Part shown: positions 1 to 7,143 of the stretch, piece by piece | Numbering within the stretch: the first letter of the stretch is position 1 | Layout: each line of letters begins with the position of its first letter | Source: an uncultured Eubacteriales bacterium | Lineage (GTDB): Bacteria; Bacillota; Clostridia; Peptostreptococcales; Anaerovoracaceae | NCBI GenBank assembly: GCA_900547295.1 | Contig: URGK01000002.1 | Location: forward strand, 1-64,000 | Length of the DNA stretch: 64,000 nt | Direction of reading: 5' to 3' | The notes under the pieces: generated by a model | Told to the model about the DNA's origin: nothing | The model's database searches: none | What the model saw: the letters and a program-made list of their open reading frames with translations, nothing else | Made by a program: the position numbers and the translations under genes

Positions 1-58
1 TCGAACCTGTGACCCTCTGCTTGTAAGGCAGATGCTCTCCCAGCTGAGCTAAACTCCC
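1..58 (-). tRNA. tRNA-Val (anticodon TAC), 3' part cut by window edge
   Basis: On the minus strand the gene starts with acceptor arm GGGAGTT, then TA and the D-arm GCTC...GAGC. The anticodon stem TCTGC/GCAGA encloses the loop CTTACAA, giving anticodon TAC (valine). The T-arm begins with GGTTCGA and is cut at base 1, so the acceptor 3' strand and CCA are missing. It lies 17 nt downstream of tRNA-Met and is probably co-transcribed with it. Confidence 0.93.
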
Positions 59-75
59 AAAACTCTAAAAAAAAA

Positions 76-152
76 TGGTAGCGGCGAGTGGAGTCGAACC
101 ACCGACCTTCCGGGTATGAACCGGACGCTCTAGCCAACTAAGCTACACCGCC
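76..152 (-). tRNA. tRNA-Met (anticodon CAT, elongator type)
   Basis: A 77-nt cloverleaf read on the minus strand: acceptor GGCGGTG pairs with CGCCGCT, with a G-U at the end. The anticodon stem TCCGG/CCGGA has loop TTCATAC, giving CAT. The T-loop is TTCGACT, and discriminator A plus an encoded CCA follow. The sequence resembles elongator Met tRNAs of Firmicutes rather than the initiator, which carries three G-C pairs in the anticodon stem and a mismatched 1-72 pair of another kind. Confidence 0.93.
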
Positions 153-199
153 ACACCAGTTAGATTTAAGCAATTTTGCTTTTAATCACTGCAAGAAAT

Positions 200-228
200 A
201 TGTTACCATTTTCAAGCCGCTATGTCAA
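200..228 (-). promoter_or_regulatory. sigma-A promoter of the tRNA operon
   Basis: Minus-strand TTGACA (223-228) and TAACAT (200-205) are separated by 17 nt. They lie about 50 nt upstream of the tRNA-Met 5' end. The short leader contains a 14-nt palindrome (AAGCAAAATTGCTT). Confidence 0.7.
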
Positions 229-261
229 CAACTTTTTTAATCTGCAAGCATATTTTCTTAC

Positions 262-288
262 ATCAAGCTGTCGAAGCGACAGCTTGAT
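262..288. repeat. 12-bp perfect inverted repeat downstream of the NlpC/P60 gene
   Basis: Arms ATCAAGCTGTCG (262-273) and its exact complement (277-288) surround a 3-nt loop. It lies between the end of the minus-strand hydrolase gene and the tRNA promoter. No U-run follows on either strand, so it is terminator-like but not a standard intrinsic terminator. Confidence 0.5.
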
Positions 289-347
289 TATCTTACCAAA
301 ACAGACCTCAAATGTCAATAGTTTTATGACAAATTTCTTACTGTTTT

Positions 348-1493
348 TTAATTAATTATTCTTCTTACTCCGAGAATTGTCCTGTAGGTTGCCGAACCTG
401 TTGTAATTCCTGTTCTCGGGGAGCTTGCATGTATTATCATGCCGCCGCCTGCATACAGAGCTACATGGTTAGGATATATGATTAAATCTCCCGGCTGCGC
501 CTCGCTGTATGAAACAGCCTTGCCGCAGTTAAGCTGCGCATATGAGTTGTGCGGAAGTGAATATCCGAAATGCGCATATACAGACATTGTGAAACCTGAA
601 CAGTCAGTACCATTGGTAAGGCTTGCTCCGCCGTATACATACGGATTTCCGATAAACTGTCTTGCATAGTCAACTACTGCGCTTCCTCTTGTCTTTGTTC
701 CTTTATATACGACCGCATCAACAGGCTCTTTGACTGTTTCTGATGAAAGCACTTCTTTATCTACAGTTTCTCCGTTTTCTTTTGTTACAACCGCAGTAAC
801 CAGTTTTTTACCCTGCTTACCCTCTTTTTTAACCTTGTTTTCACCTATATAAAGCTTGCTTGATTTAACATATTTAGTATCGTAGTCAATCTTTTTGGTA
901 TATGTTATTTCTTCAACGCTGTTTACTGTAACAAGCGGTTTTGCTTCATAAAGATTAATAACATCACCCTCGTGAAGATCTTCAAGGTCGACTGATTTGT
1001 TCCAGTCCTCAATGTCGGTAACCGAAATATTATTGTCATCGGCAATCTCCCATGCTGTATCGCCGTTTTTTATTTCATAAGTGACCTTTTCTTCAACTCC
1101 TGTCATTATATAGTCAAGGGTTTCCTCCATATCGTCAACAACGGGAGTTTTCATTCCTCTTTTGAGCTCTGTAGGCTGAGCTGTTATTTCTTCTTTAACC
1201 TCCACCTTTTTTACATCTGAATCATCGGTCAGATAATAATTGGTTATATCGTCTATAAGCTGGTTGGCTTCTTCTTCCGAAGCCGCCATACAAACTGTTT
1301 CTCCGTCTATTGTCACATCCCATGGCTCTTCTACAACATCACCGTCAGCAGTTATGGCATAAGGCTGTGTAACGTTGAGTGCCACCAAAGTGCCCGCTGC
1401 AATTACCATTGCGCCCAGTGCAACTCCGATACCTATTTTTATCTTTTTCTTTCTGTTCATATTTTCGTTTTTAAAGAAATTTTTAATGTCCAT
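348..1493 (-). CDS. Cell-wall hydrolase with TM anchor, LysM, G5 and NlpC/P60 domains
   Basis: Predicted exported, membrane-anchored peptidoglycan endopeptidase (381 aa). A basic start and one hydrophobic segment (about residues 17-41) are followed by an acidic linker. A LysM domain (about 133-185, containing NGDTAWEIA) and a G5 domain (about 187-265) follow, then a C-terminal NlpC/P60 domain (270-381). That domain shows the expected catalytic Cys (TDCSGFT) and His (NHVALY) and a third polar position (IIHASS). The family cleaves stem-peptide bonds such as D-Glu-diaminopimelate. The start is supported by AAAGGAG about 10 nt upstream and a promoter just ahead. Domain order resembles Firmicutes YabE/LytE-type enzymes. 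The exact substrate cannot be read. Confidence 0.88.
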   Translation of the reverse strand: MDIKNFFKNENMNRKKKIKIGIGVALGAMVIAAGTLVALNVTQPYAITADGDVVEEPWDVTIDGETVCMAASEEEANQLIDDITNYYLTDDSDVKKVEVKEEITAQPTELKRGMKTPVVDDMEETLDYIMTGVEEKVTYEIKNGDTAWEIADDNNISVTDIEDWNKSVDLEDLHEGDVINLYEAKPLVTVNSVEEITYTKKIDYDTKYVKSSKLYIGENKVKKEGKQGKKLVTAVVTKENGETVDKEVLSSETVKEPVDAVVYKGTKTRGSAVVDYARQFIGNPYVYGGASLTNGTDCSGFTMSVYAHFGYSLPHNSYAQLNCGKAVSYSEAQPGDLIIYPNHVALYAGGGMIIHASSPRTGITTGSATYRTILGVRRIIN

Positions 1494-1522
1494 AAGTCAT
1501 TGTTCTCCTTTACACAAATACA

Positions 1523-1551
1523 ATTGTATCCATAATTGTGGCAAAAGTCAA
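1523..1551 (-). promoter_or_regulatory. sigma-A promoter of the NlpC/P60 hydrolase gene
   Basis: Minus-strand TTGACT (1546-1551) and TACAAT (1523-1528) with a 17-nt spacer, about 30 nt upstream of the start codon. Confidence 0.65.
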
Positions 1552-1584
1552 TGAAAGTACGGATATTTCACTCAATTTTCACAT

Positions 1585-1611
1585 AAAAAGACGAAGTTTC
1601 AATGCTTCGCC
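1585..1611 (-). terminator. Intrinsic terminator after the UDG-like gene
   Basis: Minus-strand stem GGCGAAG/CTTCGTC (7 bp with one G-U) and an 8-nt loop, followed by TTTTT. Confidence 0.7.
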
Positions 1612-1612
1612 T

Positions 1613-1644
1613 ATATATTAATACTATATATCGGGGCATATACC
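1613..1644. repeat. Imperfect direct repeat, copy 1 (copy 2 at 2485-2516)
   Basis: The core CTATATATCGGGG is shared exactly with 2485-2516, and flanking bases are also similar. Copy 2 is the 3' end of thpR; copy 1 lies just past the stop of the UDG-like gene and ahead of a terminator. The pair brackets the UDG-like gene. Confidence 0.6.
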
Positions 1645-1648
1645 ATAT

Positions 1649-2410
1649 TTATTTAATGCGGCTCCAATCTTCAAAATGCTTATCAAGTCCGCCTTTACGA
1701 TTTCTAACACCGTAAAATCCGGTATGAAACAGCGGATAAACAGTACTATGTACGTCACCATTGATATATGTATATACTTTTTTTGAATCTACGAGACTTC
1801 CATAATTTTTATATCTTGGAACTTTTCCAAACAGCATCTTTAACGTTGCATTTGCGGTTTTCTGCCCCAGACACAAAATCTTTTCCGGTTTGATTATTTC
1901 TATCAGTTTTTTTATATAAGGCGCATCCTGGTTCATAACACGACCGGTCATTCCTCCGGATTGGCTGCCTGTTCTATAGCCCAAAGAAAAATTACAGAAA
2001 AACAAATCTGAATATCTTTTTTTGTCTATCTGCGGATATCCTATTGACTTAAAAAGCTCAACCAGATTTTTATCAGTCGTTACTTCTCTCAAAGTCAAGT
2101 CACAATTATCAAGGTACTGTGTATCCGTAATACCCTGATTCAGCTTCCTTATATTTTTAACAGTTTCCATATTATAATTATATGGATTGCCCCAGTCCTG
2201 ACCCAGCAGCAATATCTTTATTTCAGGCTCATCTTTTGCATACTGCCAGCCCTGCCAGTATGTCCAGAGGTTAATCTCCTGACATAAATCTTTTTCGGTT
2301 TCGCTTTCGCACCACTTCAATTCAATCTTAGAATTTTTTCTTGGATTGTTCAAATAATCATCACGCACATCTTTTATTAAATTAGTATATTGAACTGCTT
2401 TTTCTGCCAT
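1649..2410 (-). CDS. Uracil-DNA glycosylase superfamily protein
   Basis: A soluble protein of about 253 aa with the two signatures of the UDG fold. Motif 1 is LLLGQDWGNP (the water-activating loop, GQDPYH-like in family 1). The C-terminal motif is PLFHTGFYGVRNR, with the DNA-minor-groove His. A central LFFCNFSLGYRTG segment and an ILCLGQKTA strand also fit. The family excises uracil or related bases from DNA; some branches have other substrates. The ATG at 2410 was chosen because GGTGGAA lies 6-7 nt upstream; an ATG at 2425 is possible. The gene sits between thpR and a terminator, bracketed by a short direct repeat, which suggests it was inserted behind thpR. Confidence 0.72.
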   Translation of the reverse strand: MAEKAVQYTNLIKDVRDDYLNNPRKNSKIELKWCESETEKDLCQEINLWTYWQGWQYAKDEPEIKILLLGQDWGNPYNYNMETVKNIRKLNQGITDTQYLDNCDLTLREVTTDKNLVELFKSIGYPQIDKKRYSDLFFCNFSLGYRTGSQSGGMTGRVMNQDAPYIKKLIEIIKPEKILCLGQKTANATLKMLFGKVPRYKNYGSLVDSKKVYTYINGDVHSTVYPLFHTGFYGVRNRKGGLDKHFEDWSRIK

Positions 2411-2483
2411 ACAGCATTCCACCATCAATCCTATGTATGTTTATACTGCAAGTGCATTCAATGCCTTTGCAGTTTTCACCTTT

Positions 2484-3035
2484 CTATATTTTAAGACTAT
2501 ATATCGGGGTATACACAGTCCTCCCGTTTATAACCTCCGACTGCATCAGCTCTATTGATTTGACGGTCATGCTCTCATCAAACAGCCCGTCACAGTAGTA
2601 TTCCTCATCAAAATCCTCATAAAGCACGCAGCTTCGCGCCAGTGTGATATGGGGCTTAAACGGCTTCTCATCTACCGGTATATCAAGATATGCAAGCTGC
2701 CTTACAATACTCCTCTGCAGCACATTGAGTTCCTCCGACTTTGCCAGTCCTCTCCAGTACAGATACTCTCCGCCTCTTCTTCCTTTAAATCTGCCGAAAT
2801 CCCCCAGCAATATTTCAAAAGGACCGTACTCAAAATTAGATACTGCATAAATCATAGCGTCCTTTACCGTCTGTAAATTTCTTTTGTCAAGCTCCCCTAT
2901 GAAGGCAAGGGTAAGGTGCAGATTATCTATAAGGGAGAAGTTGCCCCTCTTTGCTTCGTCTTTGAGATCCTCTATGTTGTTTTCGAGTTCTTCTTTAATA
3001 TCGTCGTTAAAATTTATGGCTATAAATAATCTCAT
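2484..3035 (-). CDS. thpR: RNA 2',3'-cyclic phosphodiesterase (2H family)
   Basis: A protein of 183 aa with the two hallmark HxT motifs of the 2H phosphoesterase fold: HLTLAFIG near residue 41 and HITLARS near residue 129. Length and motif spacing match ThpR/LigT, which hydrolyses 2',3'-cyclic phosphates on RNA ends and can ligate 2'-5' in vitro. AAGGAGA lies about 10 nt upstream of the ATG. It follows the Mrp gene on the same strand after a hairpin. The last codons contain copy 2 of the direct repeat seen behind the UDG-like gene. Confidence 0.85.
   Translation of the reverse strand: MRLFIAINFNDDIKEELENNIEDLKDEAKRGNFSLIDNLHLTLAFIGELDKRNLQTVKDAMIYAVSNFEYGPFEILLGDFGRFKGRRGGEYLYWRGLAKSEELNVLQRSIVRQLAYLDIPVDEKPFKPHITLARSCVLYEDFDEEYYCDGLFDESMTVKSIELMQSEVINGRTVYTPIYSLKI
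2485..2516. repeat. Imperfect direct repeat, copy 2 (3' end of thpR)
   Basis: See copy 1 at 1613-1644. Here the repeat encodes the last residues and stop of thpR, so this copy is probably the original. Confidence 0.6.
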
Positions 3036-3066
3036 CAGTCTGTTATCTCCTTATAATATAGAATAA

Positions 3067-3095
3067 AGCCTGCACCTCGTTTAAAAGTGCAGGCT
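3067..3095 (-). terminator. Hairpin terminator after the Mrp-type gene
   Basis: Nine-bp stem AGCCTGCAC/GTGCAGGCT with an 11-nt loop. On the minus strand it is followed by a weak U-run (TTTATT). Confidence 0.55.
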
Positions 3096-3104
3096 GTGAT
3101 ATCG

Positions 3105-4418
3105 TTAACAGCAACCGCTGCAGCAGCCGCCACAGCCGTTTTCGCCTCCGCCTCCGCAGCTGCCGCCGGCTCCGCCGCAGCCACCGTCAGCAAAGTCATA
3201 TTCAAGAGTTCCGTTTACAAACTCTGAAATAACCTTGTCGGCATCTCCCTTAACTCCTGGGAAGTACATTATTCCGGCAGCAGCAAGCATCTCTGCCGCT
3301 GTATCACCGATATTGCCGCAGATAACTATCTCTACGCCGTTTTTCCACAGAACGTCCACTGCTCCCGCATGACCGTTTGCGGAGTCGTTGTCTATAACCT
3401 CCGAACCTATTACCTCAAGTCCCTTTAATCTGTAAATCTTGAACTGAGGCGCGTGTCCGAAGTGCTCACAAACCTGACCGTTTTCGTAAGGAACTGCAAT
3501 TTTGCCTACTCCGTCCTCATATGCCGGACCGTCCTCTGCCGGTGCCGCGCAAGGGGCTGCGCAGTCCTCGCATACTCCGTCGCAAGGCTCAACCTCAACA
3601 CCGTCAAGACTCTCCAGCATATCAACTACAGGTCTTAAAGCCTCAACATCCGCAAGTTCCATCATACCTCTGTCGCAGGCTGCCGCAACCTTAGGATTTA
3701 TAGGAAGCTTTGCTATGGTTTCAACGCCGTATTTAACCGATACGGCTTCAATATTGCTTATGCCGAATATTGCGTGCTGCTTGCCGCAGTCAGGGCATTC
3801 ATAGTATGACATATTCTCAACCATTGCAAGAATAGGCACGTTCATCATATCAGCCATTTTGGCTGCCTTTTCGACTATCATTGATACCATATCCTGAGGT
3901 GTTGTAACAACTATGATACCGTCAACAGGAAGTGACTGGAACACTGTAAGCGCCACATCTCCCGTTCCCGGAGGCATATCGACAAACATAAAGTCAACAT
4001 CGCCCCATACAACATCAGTCCAGAACTGCTTGACAGCGCCGCCGATTACCGGACCTCTCCATACCACCGGGTCGCTGTCGTTTTCAAGCAACAGGTTTAT
4101 TGACATTGTCTTGATTCCTGTCTTGGTTGCAACAGGGATTATACCCTCATCATCAGCCTGCGCTTTTGCTGTTATGCCAAAAGTTCTCGGAATTGAAGGG
4201 CCTGTAATGTCAGCGTCCATTACGGCTACTTCGTAACCCTCACGATTCATCGCAACTGCAAGCATCGCCGTAACCGAGGATTTACCTACTCCTCCCTTGC
4301 CGCTTACTACACCTATTACCTTTTTAACATGTGTTGATTCAAGCGGTTTCTCCATGAAATCAGTTCTTTCTTCGCAGTTACTGCCGCAGCTTTCGCAGTT
4401 ATGTGTACAATCTGCCAT
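3105..4418 (-). CDS. Mrp/NBP35-type Fe-S carrier ATPase fused to a NifX-like domain
   Basis: A cytosolic protein of 437 aa. The N-terminus has a Cys cluster (CTHNCESCGSNCEE) like the ferredoxin-type cluster site of eukaryotic NBP35. The deviant Walker A motif GKGGVGKSS follows near residue 40, then DMPPGTGD and the CPDC pair (about residue 225) of Mrp/ApbC proteins that carry [4Fe-4S] clusters. From about residue 305 a dinitrogenase iron-molybdenum cofactor (NifX/NifB C-terminal) domain appears, with CEHFGHAPQF and SANGHAGAV. A Gly/Cys-rich tail with eight cysteines ends the protein. GAGGAGG precedes the ATG. A role in Fe-S or metal-cofactor delivery is inferred; the anaerobic Fe-S-rich context (Rnf, hydrogenase maturases) fits. 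Confidence 0.87.
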   Translation of the reverse strand: MADCTHNCESCGSNCEERTDFMEKPLESTHVKKVIGVVSGKGGVGKSSVTAMLAVAMNREGYEVAVMDADITGPSIPRTFGITAKAQADDEGIIPVATKTGIKTMSINLLLENDSDPVVWRGPVIGGAVKQFWTDVVWGDVDFMFVDMPPGTGDVALTVFQSLPVDGIIVVTTPQDMVSMIVEKAAKMADMMNVPILAMVENMSYYECPDCGKQHAIFGISNIEAVSVKYGVETIAKLPINPKVAAACDRGMMELADVEALRPVVDMLESLDGVEVEPCDGVCEDCAAPCAAPAEDGPAYEDGVGKIAVPYENGQVCEHFGHAPQFKIYRLKGLEVIGSEVIDNDSANGHAGAVDVLWKNGVEIVICGNIGDTAAEMLAAAGIMYFPGVKGDADKVISEFVNGTLEYDFADGGCGGAGGSCGGGGENGCGGCCSGCC

Positions 4419-4528
4419 ATTATCCTCCTCTATAATAACATTATGATGTTTTGTTTCTAAAAAAAATATACTGTCCGGAATGTCGGACTATGTTGTAGTA
4501 TATCACTTTTTTAATTACTTTTCCACTA

Positions 4529-4557
4529 TTGCTTTTAACATATTCGAGAGTTATAAT
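4529..4557 (+). promoter_or_regulatory. sigma-A promoter of murT-gatD
   Basis: TTGCTT (4529-4534), 17-nt spacer, TATAAT (4552-4557). The predicted start of transcription (about 4564) is only 2-3 nt from the murT ATG at 4567, and no Shine-Dalgarno sequence lies between, so the transcript may be leaderless. Confidence 0.6.
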
Positions 4558-4566
4558 ATTTTTGTT

Positions 4567-5940
4567 ATGAATAAATTAAAAATTATATTATCAGTTGCAG
4601 TATGCAAACTGTCAAGAAACTTAATACGCCTGATGGGCAGAGGCGGTACCGATATGCCGGGCAGACTGGCACTCAAATTCTGTCCTGATCTTTTAAAATA
4701 TCTTGCAAAAGACGTCACGACTCTGATTGTTACCGGAACCAATGGCAAAACCACAAGTTCAAGAATGCTTGAGCAATGCCTTGTAAACAACGGTTGCTCA
4801 TATATAGCCAACAAATCCGGGGCAAATCTTCTCAGTGGTATTACTGCGGAGTTTGCCGCAAACGCAAGCCTTACAGGCAAAATGAGCTGTGATTATGCTC
4901 TTATCGAAGCTGACGAGGCCGCATTTAAAATGGTGGGGCTTTATACAAATCCCAAGTATGTGCTCGTCACAAATGTATTCAGAGATCAGCTTGACCGCTA
5001 CGGCGAGATAACTCACACTCTTAATAATATAAGGATTGGACTTGAGCGTTCACCGGAGGCAACAGTATGTATTAACGGCGACTGCTCCCTTTCGGCATCA
5101 CTCAAAGACGATATCCCGAACAAAGTTATTTTCTTTGGTGTAAACGTACCTATATATAAAGAAATGGTTGCAGAGGTATCAGATGCTCCGTACTGCATCA
5201 GATGCAAGACGGAATATAAATACGAATACAGAACCTATGGTCACCTGGGAGGGTATTACTGTCCGAAATGCGGCTATAGAAGACCTGAGCCGTCTGTTGC
5301 GGTTACCGAAATCATTTCTACCGACGAAACATCTTCAAAGGTTGTAATGAACGTTGCGGGAAGAGATATGACAGTCGATATCAATCTTCCGGGAGGCTAC
5401 AATATATATAACGCGGCAGGAGTTATGACTATAGCAACCGCTGCGGGATTTTCTCCTGAGTCGGCAGTATCCGCGCTTTCGGATTTCGAGTGCGGCTTCG
5501 GCAGAATGGAAAAGTTCGAGATGAACGGAAGCGATGTTCAGATGATACTCATCAAAAACCCTGCGGGCTGCAATCAGGTGCTTAACTTCCTTGCAAACCT
5601 TGATACACCGTCAGCTTTCACTGTATGTCTTAACGACAATTATGCAGACGGTACGGATATATCGTGGATATGGGACGTTAATTTTGAGGGACTTTTGGAG
5701 TGCGATGATATGCTTACCGATATATTTATATCCGGCAAGCGCGCAGACGATATGGCTCTCAGGTTTAAATATGCGGGCTTTAATACGGACAAGCTTCATG
5801 TAATCAAGGATTATGACAGACTCATTGATGCGATAGAGCAGCAGGAACACCCTTGCTATATAATGCCGACATATACTGCAATGCTTGATTTAAGAGAAAA
5901 AATAAGCAAAAGATACGGTCTTAAAGACTACTGGAAATAA
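4567..5940 (+). CDS. murT: Lipid II isoglutaminyl synthase, MurT subunit
   Basis: A Mur-ligase-family protein of 457 aa. The ATP-binding loop VTGTNGKTT lies near residue 62. A central zinc-ribbon (CIRC...CPKCGYR) is typical of MurT, and a C-terminal DUF1727-type domain follows. With GatD it converts the alpha-carboxyl of D-Glu in the lipid II stem peptide to D-isoglutamine using glutamine-derived ammonia, at the cytoplasmic side of the membrane. The ATG at 4567 is preferred over a start 29 codons upstream because it matches family length and the N-terminal segment MNKLKIILS. gatD follows after 9 nt. Confidence 0.92.
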   Translation: MNKLKIILSVAVCKLSRNLIRLMGRGGTDMPGRLALKFCPDLLKYLAKDVTTLIVTGTNGKTTSSRMLEQCLVNNGCSYIANKSGANLLSGITAEFAANASLTGKMSCDYALIEADEAAFKMVGLYTNPKYVLVTNVFRDQLDRYGEITHTLNNIRIGLERSPEATVCINGDCSLSASLKDDIPNKVIFFGVNVPIYKEMVAEVSDAPYCIRCKTEYKYEYRTYGHLGGYYCPKCGYRRPEPSVAVTEIISTDETSSKVVMNVAGRDMTVDINLPGGYNIYNAAGVMTIATAAGFSPESAVSALSDFECGFGRMEKFEMNGSDVQMILIKNPAGCNQVLNFLANLDTPSAFTVCLNDNYADGTDISWIWDVNFEGLLECDDMLTDIFISGKRADDMALRFKYAGFNTDKLHVIKDYDRLIDAIEQQEHPCYIMPTYTAMLDLREKISKRYGLKDYWK

Positions 5941-5949
5941 GGAGATTAA

Positions 5950-6681
5950 ATGGAACTTAAAATATGCCACCTGTATCCCGACATTCTCAATCTTTACGGA
6001 GATCAGGGCAATATAATATGTATGAAAAAGCGTCTTGAGTGGCGCAATATAGAGTGCAGTGTCACAGAAGTATCCATAGGTGAAAGCGCTAAATTCACTG
6101 ATTTTGATATATTCTTTATCGGCGGCGGACAGGACTTTGAGCAGGAGATACTGCTTGGGGATCTTGCAGGCGGCAAGGCAGATGAGATTAAAGCGGCGGT
6201 TGCAGACGGCAAGACATTCCTCACTATCTGCGGCGGATATCAGATGCTGGGCAGCTACTACAAGACATGGGACGGTCAGATGTGCGATTTCATCGGCGCT
6301 ATAGATTACTATACCGTCGGCGCAAAGGACAGAATGATCGGCAATTTTATGTATAAATGCGGCGCTGAAAGCGGCGGCAGCACTGTTGTCGGTTTTGAAA
6401 ATCACAGCGGCAAGACCTTTTTAGGTTCCGGAGTTTCACCTCTTGGAACCATACTTTCAGGCTATGGCAACAACGGAGAGGACAAGACAGAGGGTATCAG
6501 ATATAACAATGTTTTCGGGACCTACAGTCACGGTCCTGTACTTCCAAAAAACCCTCAGCTTACAGATTTCATATTAAAAACCGCACTCAGCCAGAAATAC
6601 ACAAGCTTTGATTTTGAGCCGCTTGATGACACTTTTGAAAACAATGCAAATGAGTATATGATTAAGAGGCTGTCAAAATAG
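5950..6681 (+). CDS. gatD: Lipid II isoglutaminyl synthase, glutaminase subunit GatD
   Basis: A class I glutamine amidotransferase of the CobB/CobQ type (243 aa). The catalytic Cys is in LTICGGYQMLG (about residue 94), an oxyanion-type GGGQDFEQ segment lies before it, and the His is in GTYSHGPVLPKNP near residue 191. It supplies ammonia to MurT. GGAG lies 6 nt upstream of the ATG and the gene is coupled to murT. The transcript probably ends at the hairpin near 6772. Confidence 0.92.
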   Translation: MELKICHLYPDILNLYGDQGNIICMKKRLEWRNIECSVTEVSIGESAKFTDFDIFFIGGGQDFEQEILLGDLAGGKADEIKAAVADGKTFLTICGGYQMLGSYYKTWDGQMCDFIGAIDYYTVGAKDRMIGNFMYKCGAESGGSTVVGFENHSGKTFLGSGVSPLGTILSGYGNNGEDKTEGIRYNNVFGTYSHGPVLPKNPQLTDFILKTALSQKYTSFDFEPLDDTFENNANEYMIKRLSK

Positions 6682-6696
6682 CCGCACCTGTTATCA

Positions 6697-6726
6697 TTGA
6701 CAGGCAGCGTGCATATATTGTATAAT
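6697..6726 (+). promoter_or_regulatory. Strong consensus promoter of a short plus-strand RNA
   Basis: Perfect TTGACA (6697-6702) and perfect TATAAT (6721-6726) with an 18-nt spacer, right after gatD. No plus-strand gene follows. The only product would be a roughly 70-nt RNA ending at the terminator at 6772-6803. Confidence 0.7.
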
Positions 6727-6732
6727 ATAACT

Positions 6733-6805
6733 GAACAGAGAAACGGCTATGTATTTGTTCAAGTCAATAAAAAACCCTGAAGCTGCTTTTTCAGGGTTTT
6801 TGTTT
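6733..6805 (+). ncRNA. Candidate antisense RNA converging on a small membrane-peptide gene
   Basis: Inferred from a perfect promoter and a terminator about 40-70 nt downstream, with no reading frame between. It converges with the minus-strand peptide gene at 6809-6907 and shares its terminator. This is the layout of Fst-type (par) type I toxin-antitoxin pairs, where antitoxin and toxin RNAs overlap at a bidirectional terminator. I could not find clear direct repeats for a second pairing site at the toxin leader. Confidence 0.45.
6768..6803. terminator. Bidirectional intrinsic terminator
   Basis: Stem AACCCTGAA/TTCAGGGTT with U-runs in both directions (TTTTTG on plus, TTTTTT on minus). It serves gatD or the short RNA on the plus strand and the small peptide gene on the minus strand. 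Confidence 0.8.
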
Positions 6806-6808
6806 AGG

Positions 6809-6907
6809 CTAGTTGTCTTTCTTCGTATGACTGTCTAGCCATTTGCACAGCAAATATGCTATCACCTGTGCCGCAACAATCACAGCTATAGTGAATATGT
6901 AATCCAT
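6809..6907 (-). CDS. 32-aa single-pass membrane peptide, putative type I toxin
   Basis: The peptide has a hydrophobic stretch (IFTIAVIVAAQVIAYLL) followed by CKWLD and a short charged tail ending in KKDN. The start is supported by GAAAGGGGGA just upstream. The leader can fold ACCCCT onto AGGGG of the Shine-Dalgarno sequence, which would mask it. A minus-strand extended -10 (TGGTATGAT, near 6955) lies upstream. Size, membrane segment, masked ribosome site and a convergent strong antisense promoter fit Fst/Ldr-like toxins. It could equally be an uncharacterised small membrane protein. No function is proven. Confidence 0.55.
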   Translation of the reverse strand: MDYIFTIAVIVAAQVIAYLLCKWLDSHTKKDN

Positions 6908-7034
6908 ACCATTCCCCCTTTCTATTGTCTGTGTAGGGGTGACAACACAATCATCATACCACATCTTCACTTTTAAGACACATATTCAGACTATACGTTC
7001 TTTAGTTGTCAAAATAAAATACAAATCTCAACAC

Positions 7035-7077
7035 AAAAACCGGACAAGAAAATCCAGCTCTCTGGTTTCTTATCCGG
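7035..7077 (-). terminator. Intrinsic terminator of the O-acetylhomoserine sulfhydrylase gene
   Basis: Minus-strand stem CCGGATAAGAAA/TTTCTTGTCCGG (12 bp with one U-G), 14-nt loop, then TTTTT. The stem is fully paired only on the minus strand. Confidence 0.85.
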
Positions 7078-7143
7078 CATAGCAGTTACGACTGAAATCC
7101 CTCCGAATACAACACATTATATTCCTGAAATTGTATGAGTCAA

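Noticed and set aside
262..288. Intrinsic terminator of the NlpC/P60 gene
   Set aside because: The stem is perfect but no U-run follows on either strand, so it is listed only as an inverted repeat.
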